From positions 1 to 64,000 of the forward strand of contig JAACJM010000207.1 in NCBI GenBank assembly GCA_013368315.1: a stretch of DNA of 64,000 nucleotides, read 5' to 3'. The first letter of the stretch is position 1; every line of letters starts with the position of its first letter. The notes beneath the pieces are model-generated. The model saw nothing but the letters and a program-made list of their open reading frames with translations, was not told the DNA's origin and made no database searches. The DNA comes from Tetrapyrgos nigripes (Eukaryota; Basidiomycota; Agaricomycetes; Agaricales; Campanellaceae). The position numbers and the translations under genes are program-made. Positions 21,908 through 34,684 of the stretch are shown here, in pieces.

Positions 21908-24900
21908 GCAAGTCACGCCACCGAGTGATGAGGAGGTGACCTGCCGGCAAATGAATCCGGCAACTGAGGACGACGTCCTCCTCCACCATGAATAACGCGC
22001 TCGCCTCAGCCCCATGCTTACGCTCACCTCGTAGATGGAACTGCCAGTGTCTGAAACGCGGTAGGCTCTCTTTCCTCATGACGAAGACGGTAACTGTTGG
22101 TGTAAGGATGAGCTGCAGAGATGAAGGCTTTGTGGGCCACCGCTTCGCGTGGCAATAATGAGGCCGTTACTAATTGATTGGAGCTTCATCGGTGCGAGGA
22201 TGCAACGCAGGCCTGACGGCAAATGCCGGTATCGGCTTCGGTTGAAAAAAAGACCAGATGCCGAGGTAAGCCATACGCGGAAACATCAGATTATAAGTAG
22301 GGTTTCCTAACGACGAAGTTTTAGGATTACGAGGCCGAGAATGAGGCTGAGTTTTTACACCATTTTCCGCTTGTGCTATACGAATTGTTCCGTTTTTTCC
22401 GGTACTTTCTCTCCGGTTTTTCCTTGCCCCTGACCGCTACATACTGGTATTGCATTTTTTGCGGCGACCTCGCTAATGGAGGAGGAGGAGGATTTTATTA
22501 CACGACATGCCAGTCCACGAACTGAACGCCGGATTCCGGGAGGCATACACGTGGAGCCCGGGGTGGGGGTCTATTTCATGTATGACAAGCGTAGCGGCCG
22601 TCGCTTCGCTCCGGCTTCCTGGTACATACGTAGCTGGGAAGGGGTCAGAGGAAGAGGGGCTAGGCAAACAACTGCAAATACTGTTCTTAAAAGGGAAATC
22701 ATTTCCTAAAAAGGGTATATGAAAAGGCGCCAAAGTTTATAAAGTGTTTGATGTTTTCTTTTTACTTCTCCTGTTGCATCGCTGGCGTTTGTCGTTTATT
22801 TCTTCAGACCCAAATTGTCCTCGAGAATCGTTATCCCCATCCCGTCGTCACCTATCACCTATTTTTCATCCTTTCGGCTCGCCATCTCACTCGCTTCACT
22901 CACTCTCTCTTGTTGTTCTTTTGACACTCACGCTGGCGGAACAGATCCAGCTGACAACGATCTTCAATACCTACGTACTTTCATGGAAGGGGGGGAGTAT
23001 TACCCGGACGGGGAAGCGTCTGGATGTAACTACAGTGTGTAATGTACATCTTCGTCCCGGGATTACCACTTCCAGGGAGGTCTCGCTCGCAGCACGTTTA
23101 AGCTGCTTTAGATCCTTCTCGTCATGGCAACTGCCAAGATACAAGGAGGGGTATGCTAATTAACTGGGGAAAGGGGCCACTACTTCGCAAGGCAAGTTAC
23201 GAGGCCCGTTTCTTTCCTATATATCAGCTGGGCAGCAAGGAAACTCAGCCTCGTAATGGGGCCGAGTTGGGATGAAAACCCTATCTCCATGACGCACCGA
23301 GCAGCGGTGAATGAGACAAAGAAAGACAGAAAGAAAGGAATGAACGATGTTGAAGGGACTGGACGATGTCAGTAACTATGTAGTACTCGATCTTGCATGC
23401 GCTAAACCATGACGTGTAACCGAGGAGGAGGAGGAGGATTGTATTATGAGGATAGGCGAAGATTGTATGATGCAGACAGTGTCAACATTTTGTCGAAAAC
23501 GGGATGGAAAAAGGCACAGATAGCGTGGGAGTTATTTCATAAAGGAAGAGGGAATCTGAAAGGAACAGAGAATATAGAGATTGAGGCCAAAACACAGAAA
23601 TTTTATAAAATTTTATAAAAACTGAATGGATCTAAACACGCACATACTTTTGCAAAAATGATGGATCAAACCACAAACACTATGGGTTCTTTAAAAACCC
23701 ACCACGGTTCCTCTCGCGCGGGAAATCGTCGCTGGGACTACCTACCGTTTTGGGCTGGGACCTCCCAGGTCTTAGGTCCACGCTTCGGTAACTGCCGTTC
23801 CACTGGCAGTCGAGACTCGGATCAATCGGAAATCCGTCGGGATATTCGGTCGTACTGATCGGTCGGGCATTACGCGCCCTTGTCCCAATGCTACCGTTCG
23901 CTATGGGTACGTATACGCGTGAGCTGCCTAGACAATCAGCATTTCAATGTCTGAAGCACCAAATACATAGCTATCCCTTCACATTCCATAATCCTGAATA
24001 GATAATCCCAAATCAATTGGAATTTGAGCGGGTCGGGCTTGCCGCCCTGCCCGCCGTTGATTGTGTTCCTCTCAATGCGACCATGTACGTCGGGTATTCA
24101 TTAGGGAATTTATCAGGCTCACCTTGGGTACTTGTCTGATGTATATATTTGAATTCCCGGGCGCTCTGGGTGCTTCCACAGCTTAGCGCCCTGCCAGTGC
24201 CGCTTGGTCCAGCAGGCTCGTTCTGTTTCGTGTACACCTACGCAAGAACAAAATTATTCAACTAGCTGGTCCATAAATCTTGCCAGCTAAAGAGCATCAT
24301 GGTCATTTTTTTTGCTTCATGTCAACATGTGGCAATTGGCAATTGTGGCTGAAAGTAGTACCCTTCCATTACCGGGTCGCGCCCTTGTGTCATCCAGACC
24401 ATCCAGTGGCATGTAAATGCTAGGTATTATAATAATCGACCATAATTTTTTGGAAGATAATGGTCTATACTACATCGACGCGTGCCTAGTTCGACGTTAA
24501 TTCGACAATTAATCGTAAACCGTCCCATTTGTCCGACAATGTACTCTAGTGAACCGTGCAAATTCCGTCCAGAGCTCAGTTATAAGGACCAGATATGCAT
24601 AAAAATTTATTTGAAAGTCCTTGGGTGCCGATTGAGTATATGCCTTGAGGTCATGCAAGAAATGCATACATTTGTTGGTTTGCTTGATGCACATTTTGCG
24701 ACAAAGTACTTTTGAGAGTGTAGCAGTTCCAAATCATCATAATATTACTTGATGACTTATTGAACCACTTTATACATTAATCATCACATTCTAGTATTTT
24801 CTAACGATTTTTAAAGTACTAGATGTTACCTCTATTCCGAGTCGAACGTCCCAGATTGACCATTTTCAGAGAGTTTGTGTCAGCACGCAAATACCTCCTG

Positions 24901-27001
24901 TGCGACTAATCATTAAAGCACAAAAAATTTTCAAAGAGTCCCTATGCATATCTTAAACATATTCCGAAGAGCTCCGAGGATCATTGTCTCCTGTTCAGTC
25001 AACACGAGTCGAGGCAACAAGGAGAACGGTGCGTTAAGCGCCCAGTAGAAGCGTGGGAATATCTCTCGAAGGGTTGGAGTTTTATTCTGTGGTGGACCGG
25101 GGCCGCCAAAAATGCCTTCAATGCCGCTTTTAAGCATAGCTGAAGCTCATCCAACGCTACCGAATGAGCGCAAAGGACTGGGTGCAATGTGTTGGTGTTC
25201 AATTCGACGTAAATTCGGCATAAAGTCGACATTTATTTGCCGGTCCGTCGATTTGAACTCCGATGACGCGTCTTCCTAATCGTCCCAGGGATGTAGTCTG
25301 CCAAAACCTCAACACACCTCGATACACGCTCGTCGGCTGTGGTTTATGAGGTATGTTTCCTTTTGTTCTTCACGCTCATGATGCTGATTGGAGTGTTCTC
25401 GCTGCGATAGGTTTCGTTTCATTTTGCTGCTGCTCCTGTCATTTGGATTGAAGGAGGTTCTTAGCAAAGGGAAAGTCAGCTGGACAGTAGGTACATAATA
25501 AGGTTGTGGTCACTGTCCCTGTGGTTAGTTGCACCTCATGTTTAGATAGTTCTTGGCCTAATCTGACTAGAGTGCAAGTATGTATGCATAATCCATGTAT
25601 AATTGAGTATGTTGACGAGTGCAGGGGGTTGTGACACACCACCTGAAATTTGTATGTCCAGGTATAATTTGCGTGCTGACATGCAGTCTATATGTGTGAG
25701 CGACGACCCTACGGTTGAAAAGAATATGTACTGCCAGTGCTTGTAGTTTTCGTAGATATGTAGTTGTATCCGCAACTAGAGAGATAAAGTAGTCGATGAC
25801 ATTGACAGCTTTGCCTTTTCAGATGATGCAATGCCACAAGGAAATGCTGCGGCGAGTCGGGACATAGAGTTACCAGAAATGGGTTCATTGCGAAATTGCA
25901 TAAGGAGATCGGTGGACCATGGTCCACCTCTGCCTGAGGGTCGAATATATGTTGAGTCAGCAGCATCATCTGTGGTTGTACGCTGGATAAGCAAGGGAGG
26001 TTTTATAAAAGTGTTTGTGGAAAGATCCACTGATTTTACAAAAGTATAACTTGTGGTTGATCCAGCGTTTTTACAAAATTCCCGTGTCATTGGGTGAGAG
26101 ATTACAGACGAAACAATGAATAGAAGCTATCAGGGCCTCCATCACAGACTAGCACGCACGGACAATTGCATCCAAACCCGATTCAGCAGCTGTATATCCC
26201 ATTGGTTCAACCCTCTTCGACGTTCCTCCTTTAAAACGCTCTCTGAATGGTATCAGGTGTAATCTTGTCTTCTGTGAAGCAAGAACACATGAAAGGTCGG
26301 ACGGATCGCTGCGTCCAGCAATGGGTTGCAATTGTAGTGGGTTCTGTAAATATTGCGAATATTAGCAGAGAGAACCATTAGATGAGGTCAAGAAACACTC
26401 ACTCGACCTTCAGAAGCAAAACGGGCCTTGAAGAATAATATAGTACGTGGGACAAACACAGCCCACCAACCGCTGACGGGACAGCCTCCACCTCAGCACT
26501 AGAACTATCAATGATCATATTGTATGCTCCCGAATCTGCTGAACAGTCTTGTGTACACGACGTGAATGGAGAGTAGGAAGGTAGGGAAAAAAACGAGCTC
26601 GCTGAGACTGAAGACGTTTCGCTTCTCAACACCACCCCACGATTAAGTTCTGGTCGCTTCCCTGTCCAGACTCAAGTTAAGGATCATGACGATACAATGC
26701 ATGCCTCAGCAACGCATACGGAGGATGGTGCATCCATTGCAATACAGCTTGCTATGGAGGGAGTAAGAGGAGTTGCTGCTGCTGCAGCGGGTAGTGGGAC
26801 GACTGGATGAAACTGAACGACTAGGCTATAAACACGGTTTCAACGAAGGCTAGGAGTAAGAGAGATGAAAAACACTACCTACTTCTCAATATCACACCGT
26901 CTTGCCACTAATCCTTCTCGTCCTCCTGCTTCTGCTGCTCCCATTTCTGTTCTGGCCCCAAAGCTAGAGTCTAAATGACGTGGGCGTATTGACACTCTTC
27001 C
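21908..27001. other. Gene-poor 5-kb stretch with dispersed repeats
   Basis: I find no conserved protein in any frame. Open frames of 60-140 codons (for example 22744-23163 plus and 25776-26090 minus) have no family signature and overlap on opposite strands. The stretch holds copies of a short dispersed repeat at 22131-22170, 22325-22390, 23161-23210 and 23243-23270. A GGAGGAGGAGGATT(T/G)(T/G)ATTA word occurs near 22480 and again near 23422. A minus-strand frame at 24931-25137 looks protein-like but was not identified. Confidence 0.35.
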
Positions 27002-27523
27002 CTATGTCCAGGGACTACCTTCTAATCCTCTCCAAACCCTCTCCGTCCTTTCTCTCATCTTCCGAAGTTGACTTGCTAAGCGTTCCCTCTCGTGCCTCGG
27101 GAATAGGCGATAATCGCTGGTGTTCGCGTATATTGTAGGAACGAGGAAGCAGATGTGATAGACTTGACTAGACAACCTGTGTGTCTGAAGATAGGGTAGA
27201 GAAAAGCGAAGAGTAAGTAAAAAAAGCCAGACGACTAAGTACGTCATAACTGTACAGTTTTCGGTGTTTGCCGGATGGTTGGCACAGCGTACGGCAAAAG
27301 ACCACTCCGGTTGCCGGTGAAAGCAAACACCCGGACCAGTGGCTGCGACACACAGAACCCGTCGATTTAAGTGAACTCGGTAATAGATAGATGGATAGAT
27401 AAATGGCAGGTCCTCTGTGGAACGGCCGGGTGTAGGTGCTGAATAGCCCGCCATGGCATTACGAGGCCCTTTAGGCCGAGTTAACTTATGTCGATCCCCC
27501 AATTGAGTACAGAAGGTTCTCAC
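27002..27523 (-). CDS. Hypothetical ORF, unidentified
   Basis: An open frame of about 173 codons with one hydrophobic stretch (MTYLVVWLFLLTLRFSLPYL) and a charged C-terminus (RHERERLASQLRKMRERTER). It overlaps a copy of the ATTACGAGGCC repeat at 27457 and a block at 27292-27345 that also occurs near 46096. Part of it is therefore repeat-derived, and I doubt that it is a real gene. Confidence 0.2.
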   Translation of the reverse strand: MRTFCTQLGDRHKLTRPKGPRNAMAGYSAPTPGRSTEDLPFIYPSIYYRVHLNRRVLCVAATGPGVCFHRQPEWSFAVRCANHPANTENCTVMTYLVVWLFLLTLRFSLPYLQTHRLSSQVYHICFLVPTIYANTSDYRLFPRHERERLASQLRKMRERTERVWRGLEGSPWT

Positions 27524-28264
27524 GGGTTCTAACTTTTACACGCCACCTCAGCGCTGGCTTGATACGATGTGAGTACGTCATAAGTCCTTTCCCTCCGCTG
27601 TCGACGACTACAGGCCCAACCACAACGAGCTTCAGACGTGTTTTCCTTCCCTCAGTAGCCGTCGAAAGTCACCAAGAGCCGCTCTCTGAATCACTATGGC
27701 TTCCTCCACCCAATCCAAGGTCATTTATAATTGAAGGCATCGTTACATTGAGATATTGGGCTCTATCTGATTTTTTACTGCATACGAAACCATTTTATTT
27801 ATCCAATAATGGGCCTCATAATTTGCCATGCGAAGCAGTGGCACCTTTCCCCAGTACGCCTACATCTACTACTTGGTCTGAGATTTAATGCATCAGCGAG
27901 CAAGTCGTAACGATAATTTTAGGCTAGTTGGTAGATATCGCGGCTTCTAAACTGAGTCTCGAGGCATTACACTAGCGTGATGCTCCTTTGAACGAATAGA
28001 TCCATTGCATTAAAATCGTACTAGTAAGGTAGGCATCATCCTTAAACTAGACGTGTATTAAGGGGAATAGGTATGGTTTGGAATCAAAGATTGGCAGTAT
28101 ATCATGAGCCAATTTAGTCACTGTGTTAACAGAGCCGTAGTGAAAGATGATTTTGCGGAGAGTGGATAACGCATCCAAAACGCATCTTGCGAAGCAAGAA
28201 ACGGATGGTAAGGTGATAATCGTTCGAAAGCATCCGCTCGTAAATCAAAGAAGTATACCACTAG
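27524..28264. other. Spacer with one reverse copy of the dispersed repeat
   Basis: The plus frame 27559-27888 has no recognised family. The repeat copy lies at 27811-27855 on the minus strand (GGGGAAAGGTGCCACTGCTT read in reverse complement). Confidence 0.3.
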
Positions 28265-29201
28265 ATGTCGTTCTATCAGCGGCGGTATTCTGCTAGCACA
28301 AGGCGTCTTCTCAAAGACTTCGAATTGGAATTCTTGATTCACTCGGAAGAGACGCGGAGAAGCGAACGTTTGAAAACGTCCCAAGAATGCAAAATCTATA
28401 ATCATCTATTGTGGCTTGATCAGGATTTCTCTGGTTCACTGAGTCGAGTTGCGACTGGCAGCCCTGCGATTTCACGACCAGTAGGCAACTTTAACAGCTC
28501 AATATTTTCGGCCTGATTCTGATAAATTACGCACTAACCTTAAAGTTTCACCCCAGGGACCTGATCATGATTTAACGGTAAGTTTATTTTAATCCACAGG
28601 TCAAGGGACTATGACAGCTTCCCGTGCATCATGATTACGGGTTCGCGGGGCAATACTACACCGCTCCAATGCCAGAGCTCGTGACAGCGGAGGATGTAGC
28701 CTATGACATAGGACCTAAGAAGTAGCAGAGGAGGAAGGAAAATGCATTTGCGACCTTTCGGTAGTCGAGAAAGGAAGCAGATTTTCAAGTCCTGACTCCA
28801 ACGCCAAGCTCCAAAAATGACGCTTTAACGTATCAGCCGTTCTGTAGAACTCTTCGGATAAGGAGCAGTGTATTACCCGCACTAGGAACTACTGATACGC
28901 TGGGGTTCCTGAAGCTCGAAAAGAACGGCTGGAACCGAGCCTACCTCCATAGTACGGTCGTCAGCTGTCTCTATTCTCCACCCTTTTGTGGTATTGCTAG
29001 TCCCTTCCCGCGAAACCCACAATCATAATGCCCTGGAAGCTGTGGTACCAAGTCCCTTGACCTGGAGATTAAAATTCTCGATTCGCTCGGAAGAGACAGG
29101 GAGAATTAAACCATGGGGTCGTATATAGGAGAGGGCCTGCTCGACCTGGAGTCAACGTTCAGCTTCCTCTTCAATCCGTGTCACCCCTCAAAATTGGTCT
29201 C
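28265..29201 (+). repeat. Upstream region of GMC locus, copy 1
   Basis: The segment ATGTCGTTCTATCAGCGGCG (28265) through TTTAACAGCTCAATA...GATTCTGATA (about 28527) matches 46712-46972. The block TGATTTAACGG...CACAGGTCAAGGGACTATGACAGCTTCCCGTGCATCATGATTACGGG (about 28567-28645) recurs near 47000-47075, and a partial copy lies near 51318-51402. It is the duplicated 5' flank of the GMC gene, in the same orientation about 18.2-18.4 kb apart. Confidence 0.7.
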
Positions 29202-29655
29202 ATGTACCGGCTGGTCGCTTTCCTCTCTGCAGCATTCGCTGTCGGTGCGACTTTGATCACGAATGACCCGACAGAAATCCCTTCATCTTTCGAGTACATC
29301 ATTATTGGTGGTGGAACTGCAGGATTGGCGGTTGCAAATCGACTCTCGATGTATCATAGTGTGTTGGTGGTTGAGCGTGGAACTGACCAGAGAGATGATG
29401 AGGTAGGGGCTTGGTCTTGTGTGAAGACGATGGAACTTCCCTATGTTTTTCTCTCTCAGAATATAAACAATCCTGTGTTTGGTGCTACAGGGTGCGTTCT
29501 CGTCTCGATTGTGCCCTGTAGAGAAAGGCTTCAGATCGAATAATCAATCCAGCTTTCCAACAGATGATATCTGCTATCAGCTGAGCCCCACGGCTCCACA
29601 AGTCGGGTCCAACGGCACCAAACTCGCTCAATACTCTTGCCGCTATTCATGATCC
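29202..29655 (+). pseudogene. GMC oxidoreductase 5' fragment, copy 1
   Basis: The ATG at 29202 opens a signal-peptide-like N-terminus ([19 protein letters not shown]), followed by [19 protein letters not shown]. That is the intact FAD-binding GxGxxG motif of glucose-methanol-choline oxidoreductases. A GT-AG intron after RDDE leads to the exon [11 protein letters not shown]. The next exon (about 29551-29640) keeps PTAPQVGSNGTKLAQ and then similarity stops. The substrate-binding domain and active-site His/Asn are absent. It is colinear with 47377-47810. It is a truncated duplicate, and its intact glycine motif contrasts with copy 2. Confidence 0.8.
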
Positions 29656-30656
29656 TTCAACCAAATTCAGGTTAACCGACTCGCGAGTCATTATGGCAAA
29701 GTGTTGGAGACATATTAGGCCCTCAGGCACAAGGGCGAGAGTTTGAATACATAGCACATGTCTTTTAGACAATCATAGACCGAGTTTGTCTCTTTTTCTT
29801 TCTTTCTCATGCCTTCTCTTACAACAAACCGCCCTACTCATTTTTCGGTCAACTATGACAACCGGTGGCCTCGTACTTGCCACGCGTAGCGTTGGCCCAC
29901 ATCCCTTTCATACTTAGTTTTACAAAATTTGATCCAAGTACTCAATTCTCGCTAATGATTCAGACCCAGACCTCTTAGATATGAGCTTTCCATTCATCTT
30001 CCATTTACTGTAACTTAGACATTCAGGATGGGGTTGTTAAGTATGCGCAGTTCAACCCTAGACCTAACATGAATCTCTGCACTGTGTGCATGTTTGACTA
30101 GAATTAGATCAAAATTCACGTGGCTTTTCTGCGTCTACTTGACCTTGCTTAATGCCTTGGATTTCCCTTAGATCCAAGAACAGACAGTAGATTACATACA
30201 TGTAGAGAAACAAATTCCTGTCAAAACCAAAGCATAACGCGCGGCTTTGAATTCCACCACCAATTGCTTCTGTAAACCGTCCATCCACATTCTTCTGCCC
30301 TAAAACTGCATTTTCTGAGCAAGGTAGGCGGCGTAGGCTTTGTCAAGGGTCTACCCAAGACTTGGTTCTTGAGGGCAAAGGGGGGGTGGAGGGGGGGGGG
30401 GGTCTGAGCAGAGCTTACGACCCAAAAGTACAGTGGATGTCTAGATCCATTTTCTGGAGGGATTTTGGCTTGAAAGTAGAAAGCCATCATTTTGAAATGG
30501 GATCAAACGCAACTTCTCAAGCTTAGATCACGTTGTTGAGACACTTTTCAACCCTTTGTGATACAAACAGCAACGTCGCAGCTACGCAAAGTCTTTTTGA
30601 GGTGAGTTGTAATTAAGATTTGAGATTTTTTCAAGGAGTGTTAATAAGCTTCAGAT
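29656..30656. other. Spacer with shared downstream GMC block and G-run
   Basis: A reverse dispersed-repeat copy lies at 29865-29900. The segment 29925-30000 (TTTTACAAAAT...CAGACCCAGACCT...ATGAGCTTTC) is repeated at about 50495-50585, downstream of GMC copy 2. That suggests the GMC duplication included downstream flank. A run of 12 G lies near 30390. No gene is seen before the NLR fragment. Confidence 0.4.
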
Positions 30657-31029
30657 ATGGAATCAATGGATGATGGCCCTAATCAAACTGGTCCCAACAT
30701 CCAGGGGAATTTTATTTCTGGAGCTCAGCACATGAATTTTGTGGGCTCAACTATCACTAATATTGGGAGAGGAACTGATGGGCCTGGACAAATTAAATGG
30801 CACAAACTTGGAAGAGGATTTGGATTGCCTGCTCTTGAGCTTAATGCAGCTAAGGAAGCTTTCTGTTCTTTGAGTTCAGACAGAAGCTATACAATTGAGC
30901 AGGAGGATCCCATTTTGGAACAGTTGTTAATAGAGATGGATGGTATGCCCTTGGCTATTATGCTCATTGTAGAGCTTGCCAAAGAAATGCCCTTGAAGAA
31001 GCTAATGGAAATGTGGAATGGCCATATGG
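30657..31029 (+). pseudogene. NLR/STAND-like protein, N-terminal part
   Basis: The ATG at 30657 opens QTGPNIQGNFISGAQHMNFV, a leader of the type seen before the NTPase of fungal NLR-like proteins. The frame then jumps to LPALELNAAKEAF, DPILEQLLIEMDGMPLAIML and KLMEMWNG. In known fungal STAND proteins these belong to the region after the NB-ARC core (the GLPLA-like motif, here GMPLA). The Walker A/B part is missing, so there is an internal deletion. The reading is cut at 31022-31029 (CCATATGG) by the 14.4-kb insertion. The continuing half is at 45429-46126. Role in self/non-self recognition is inference from the family. Confidence 0.6.
31022..31029. repeat. Putative target-site duplication, left (CCATATGG)
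   Basis: The same 8 bp lie at 45429-45436, where the NLR reading resumes. The word is palindromic, so it could also belong to the inverted repeat. The duplication reading is favoured because the host gene is split exactly here. Confidence 0.6.
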
Positions 31030-31059
31030 CAGATATACTGTATCAAAATTCGAGTGAAA

Positions 31060-31400
31060 TCTTCGAAAAACAGGTCATTCTCAACAAGTAGACCTGTTAA
31101 TGCCAGGTTTTCAGAGCCCTAAAAGTCCATTTTTAGCAGGATAACCTGTTGAATAACAGGTCAAACCACGATGAAAACAAGCTTTCTTCAGATAGGTCTT
31201 CATGATCGAGCAGGTCAAATTTCATTTTGAAAGACGGAAATTGACATGGGTAAATTTCAGACAGGTTGAAGTACACCATATAGAAAAGGGGCTCAAATTT
31301 GAGACAGGTTGCTGTCCAGCAGGTTTGAATTTGAATACGTTCAAATTTAGCAGGTTTACGATTACTATTTATAGGAATCGTTATTTTTCGATGCCAACCC
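31060..31400. repeat. Left subterminal CAGGT array
   Basis: CAGGT occurs near 31070, 31107, 31155, 31210, 31260, 31302, 31320 and 31350, mostly followed by T or C, with a few ACCTG copies. The mirror array is at the right end of the element. Confidence 0.65.
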
Positions 31401-31734
31401 ACCCAAATTTTCGGACGCAGATCTCTGATCCGTGAGAATTTAGTTCTATAGTGAGCTGAAAGTCAGGTGATTTAGTTGCTTACGGTAAGCAGTTGTGTAT
31501 GCCTAAAAAGTGTGTAAGAGCGACAATTGAACTCGCGCGAGCCATAAACAAAAGATAGATAGATAGAATTACGCTGCACCATACTAGCTACAAGGAGCTA
31601 CTACTGACGCAGAATTTAGAACGAAAAAAGTACAAGTCGGAAAAGCTTCCATCAAAAAAGTCGATCAAAAGGCTTGATGGGAAAAAGTTAGTGAAAGCTC
31701 CGAAAAGTGGGGAAAAGTCGATTTGCCGCAGTCC

Positions 31735-32811
31735 TCAACCTGTCTCAATAGCTGAGCTCACATACAGAACCACTACTGCCTTTTTATCTCTAAAATATTC
31801 CAGCTTGCTATTCTCAGCTTGAACTGTTGTAGATAACTTTGTTGGTATCCCAGTTCCAATTCCGCCGTATAACCACTCATCTTGACCATCAAACATTCTG
31901 CTAACAAAGTGCCCATCTCCAAAATAAATCATGCCATTTATGTGATATTCTTGAGACACTGGTCCCCGAGGCACATGTATTATATTTTGAATCTCCACAT
32001 TGCATTCATGCGGTAAAGACATTAGTAGAAACTTTGGAAACCTTTGGAACTTGTATGTATGAAACAGGTCAGCATGACAATATTGACATTTATCTGCCCA
32101 AGGCTCTACAAAGTGTGAAACCCAATGTTGTGTAGATTGGTATGTACCAGTTGTACGTGCTAGCATCAGATTGTGTTGAACCCTGTCTTGAAAGTATGAG
32201 TGATTGTTAGCACAATACACCTTTCGTTCTGTTATTGGGTTTATTGTATGTAAGAACTCCTATAATATGTCTGAAGTATCTGCATATGCTTTGTCAGGGA
32301 AAGAATAAGGGTCAAGAAGTAAAAGCTGTCCACGGATTCTTTCACAGATGTTAGTGAAGTTGGCTATACCTGACTCAAAGGTGTCTGACAGCTCATCCAT
32401 CAACATTGAGGAGAAATTTGCATGTTCCTCATAAAACACTGCCTGATTAGATTTGAACAAGTGATATAGAAGCATGATTGCGGAGTCATAAGCACAGCTG
32501 TTTTCAGACCATTTTAACATTGGATAACCATGAGCTTTACCATGATTGTGAACATTGGTATATATTTTATAAGTCGAAGTCTCTGTATTTGATGAATGGT
32601 CAGTTCTTTCAACAGGAAGTCCAGTTGGACATATCAAACCCTGTATGCGGTCGGAAAAGAAAAGGAAACCCTGATCGGAGTGTCCAATATGCGGAAAGAA
32701 ACGGACGGGAGAAATCGGGACGTAATTGACATAGCCACCTGCAGAAACGCAGTGTAAACAACTCAGCCTCATTCTTTGGCCTCGTAATGAAGGCGGCGCA
32801 TAGAGAGACAT
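31735..32811 (-). pseudogene. Ubiquitin-specific-protease-like (C19) ORF with one stop
   Basis: A single frame of about 358 codons runs from 32811 to 31735 and is broken once, by TAG at 32260-32262. It has a Cys-box-like WSENSCAYDSAIMLLYHLF (about 32455-32512), a zinc-ribbon-like CQYCHADLF (about 32070), and a His-box-like YHINGMIYFGDGHFVSRMFD (about 31890-31950) followed by DEWLYGG. Cys box, ribbon and HF...W-x-Y in this order are the plan of peptidase family C19. Similar ORFs are, to my knowledge, carried by Agaricomycete DNA transposons. The final W-x-YDG pattern reads LYGG. The N-terminal part overlaps a dispersed repeat copy (32721-32799). It lies at the left end of the 14.4-kb element and is probably element-encoded. 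Confidence 0.5.
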
Positions 32812-34684
32812 ACGCCCGTAATTGGATCCGGTTGTTGAGAGATTGTTGAGGTATTCAAAGCGAGCGTTGGAGAGAGTCTGGTGATATCTTGGGGTATGAG
32901 ACCAGTGGGTGGTTTAAGTAGGTTTTTTTCTCTCACTTTACCCCTATATATCTGTAATACACACTAACTTGGTTCTCTTCTTTCTCTTGTAACCCAGATC
33001 AAATCTCCGAGCCATAGCCCTGGGCCCCTATTGCGACATTCTTCTCTACATTTGCTTGAGTTGCCGGGCTCAACGTCTCTCACCGGTTGTACCTCCAGGC
33101 ATTACCAAACCCGCCATTTGTTGTCTCGCTCTTTGTGGAGGTGTCAAGCATATTTCGGGTCTCATTCTTTACTGCTGAGACTCTTGGTATGTTTTACAAT
33201 GTTACTATTGCTCTCTTACTGGCTGTCTTTTGGTCTTTTTCTTTTCCTTTCTTCGCGGCTTCAAGACTGAATGTTTCAGTTTCATTGCTGACGCTGTGAA
33301 TAACTGTCTCCTCTCCTAATTCTCCGTTTCCCTCAATCTCCACTATCTGAACAACGACATCACCTAGTAGTACATATGTCATTCTCGTCACAATGCCACT
33401 CACAAAACTCACAAAATGCACTCTAACTCTTTTCACACACTCTCCAGTGCCATCGCCTACACTGCTGCATATGTGAGTGCCCAATCTGTTTTCTGTACCC
33501 TTTCAATGCAACAATACATCAACACGCCATCTCACACTCACTCACGCTTTCGTAGACCTTCCAGATGCTACCATCTTGCCTGACCGCGTTGGTAAATTCA
33601 TCTGTATGTCGAGTCCGAAGACTTTAAGCTAATCATTTCGCGTCTGGGGCAAAGTCTTAAGTTGCTATATCTCGTGAGTTTTGACTTTACTACTTAAGTT
33701 TTCGGTGGACTGATGGGACCTCCAGGATGCTTGATCATGCGTTCATTAAGTTCCACTCAAGTCTACACTCAGATTCGTTACTGTTGGAGACTTAAGTGTC
33801 AACTTAAGTCTACACCTGGTGTTTCTTTTCATTTTTCATTTCATCTCTAGTCTGTCTGCTACTGGTCTCTTACTGAAGTTGCTGCTTAAGTACGTACTTG
33901 AATTAATGACAGTTGTACTATTGCTCATAGCGTTAATTTAGTAATTTGTATCTTATTGGCAAACTGAAGTTGAACTTGAGTGCAGTGGTCAAAACTTCAG
34001 TCAAATGTCCTCCGGTTGAACTTAACTTAAGTTAAGTTAATATGGTTACGGCGTAGGCTGAGATCCTGACAAGGTACTTAGTGTTGATTCTCAGGGAGAG
34101 AACTCAGTCCAGAGCCAATTCAGAGCTGAAATCCTCAAATCTTCTAATTGATATAGGACGAAAAGCTGGATCTCATGGCTCAACGTTATAGATTATGTAT
34201 GTATTGAGTCTGTATAAAGACGCGTGAACTCTTCATATTGGGGTACATGTACTCGTTCAGAATAAAGAAGGAAAGGAGGTAGAACAAGATTAAGAGAGAA
34301 GAAGTCTTACTAGTCAATGTGGTCGAGTTGAAACTTAACTGGGGCCACTAGTCTCCCCTAGGCAGACAACCGAATACAGAATGTAGACAAAAGAGGAAAG
34401 AATGAGAAAGTGAGGGAGAGTCTCTCGGGGATAGGACCATAATATGAACTACATGTTTAGTATCGATAAAACGAATGAAAGGACAAAAGATACGATAGAT
34501 CCGGGATCGAAACAAGTGAGATATAAACTTAAAATGGTATAGCAAGAATATGGACAAATGGCTTCAAGTGGGGGAAGTGACCATTGTAAAATACAAATAA
34601 TTTACCAAGGAGAGTGAGAACCAGTCTCCAATAACCTCCAATGAAAAATTTCCAGAGAATGAGATCGTCGCGTCGTCGACAGTT
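32812..34684. other. Spacer inside the large element, CTTAAG-rich
   Basis: No gene is recognised. Between 33640 and 34045 the word ACTTAAGT or close variants (CTTAAG, ACTTGA(G/A), ACTCAAGT) occurs about ten times. The pyrimidine-rich part (32920-33300) could be promoter-like. The frames 33031-33484 on both strands have no family signature. Confidence 0.4.

Noticed and set aside
22473..22733. Overlapping open frames on both strands near 22.5 kb
   Set aside because: Three frames overlap the same GC-rich stretch with no conserved motif. They are most likely chance frames.
25776..26090. 104-codon minus-strand frame with an overlapping plus frame
   Set aside because: No recognisable domain and a competing frame on the other strand; not called as a gene.
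30657..31029. NLR N-terminal part as a complete small gene
   Set aside because: The leader jumps straight to post-NTPase motifs and lacks Walker A and B, and the frame continues into the inserted element, so it is a fragment.
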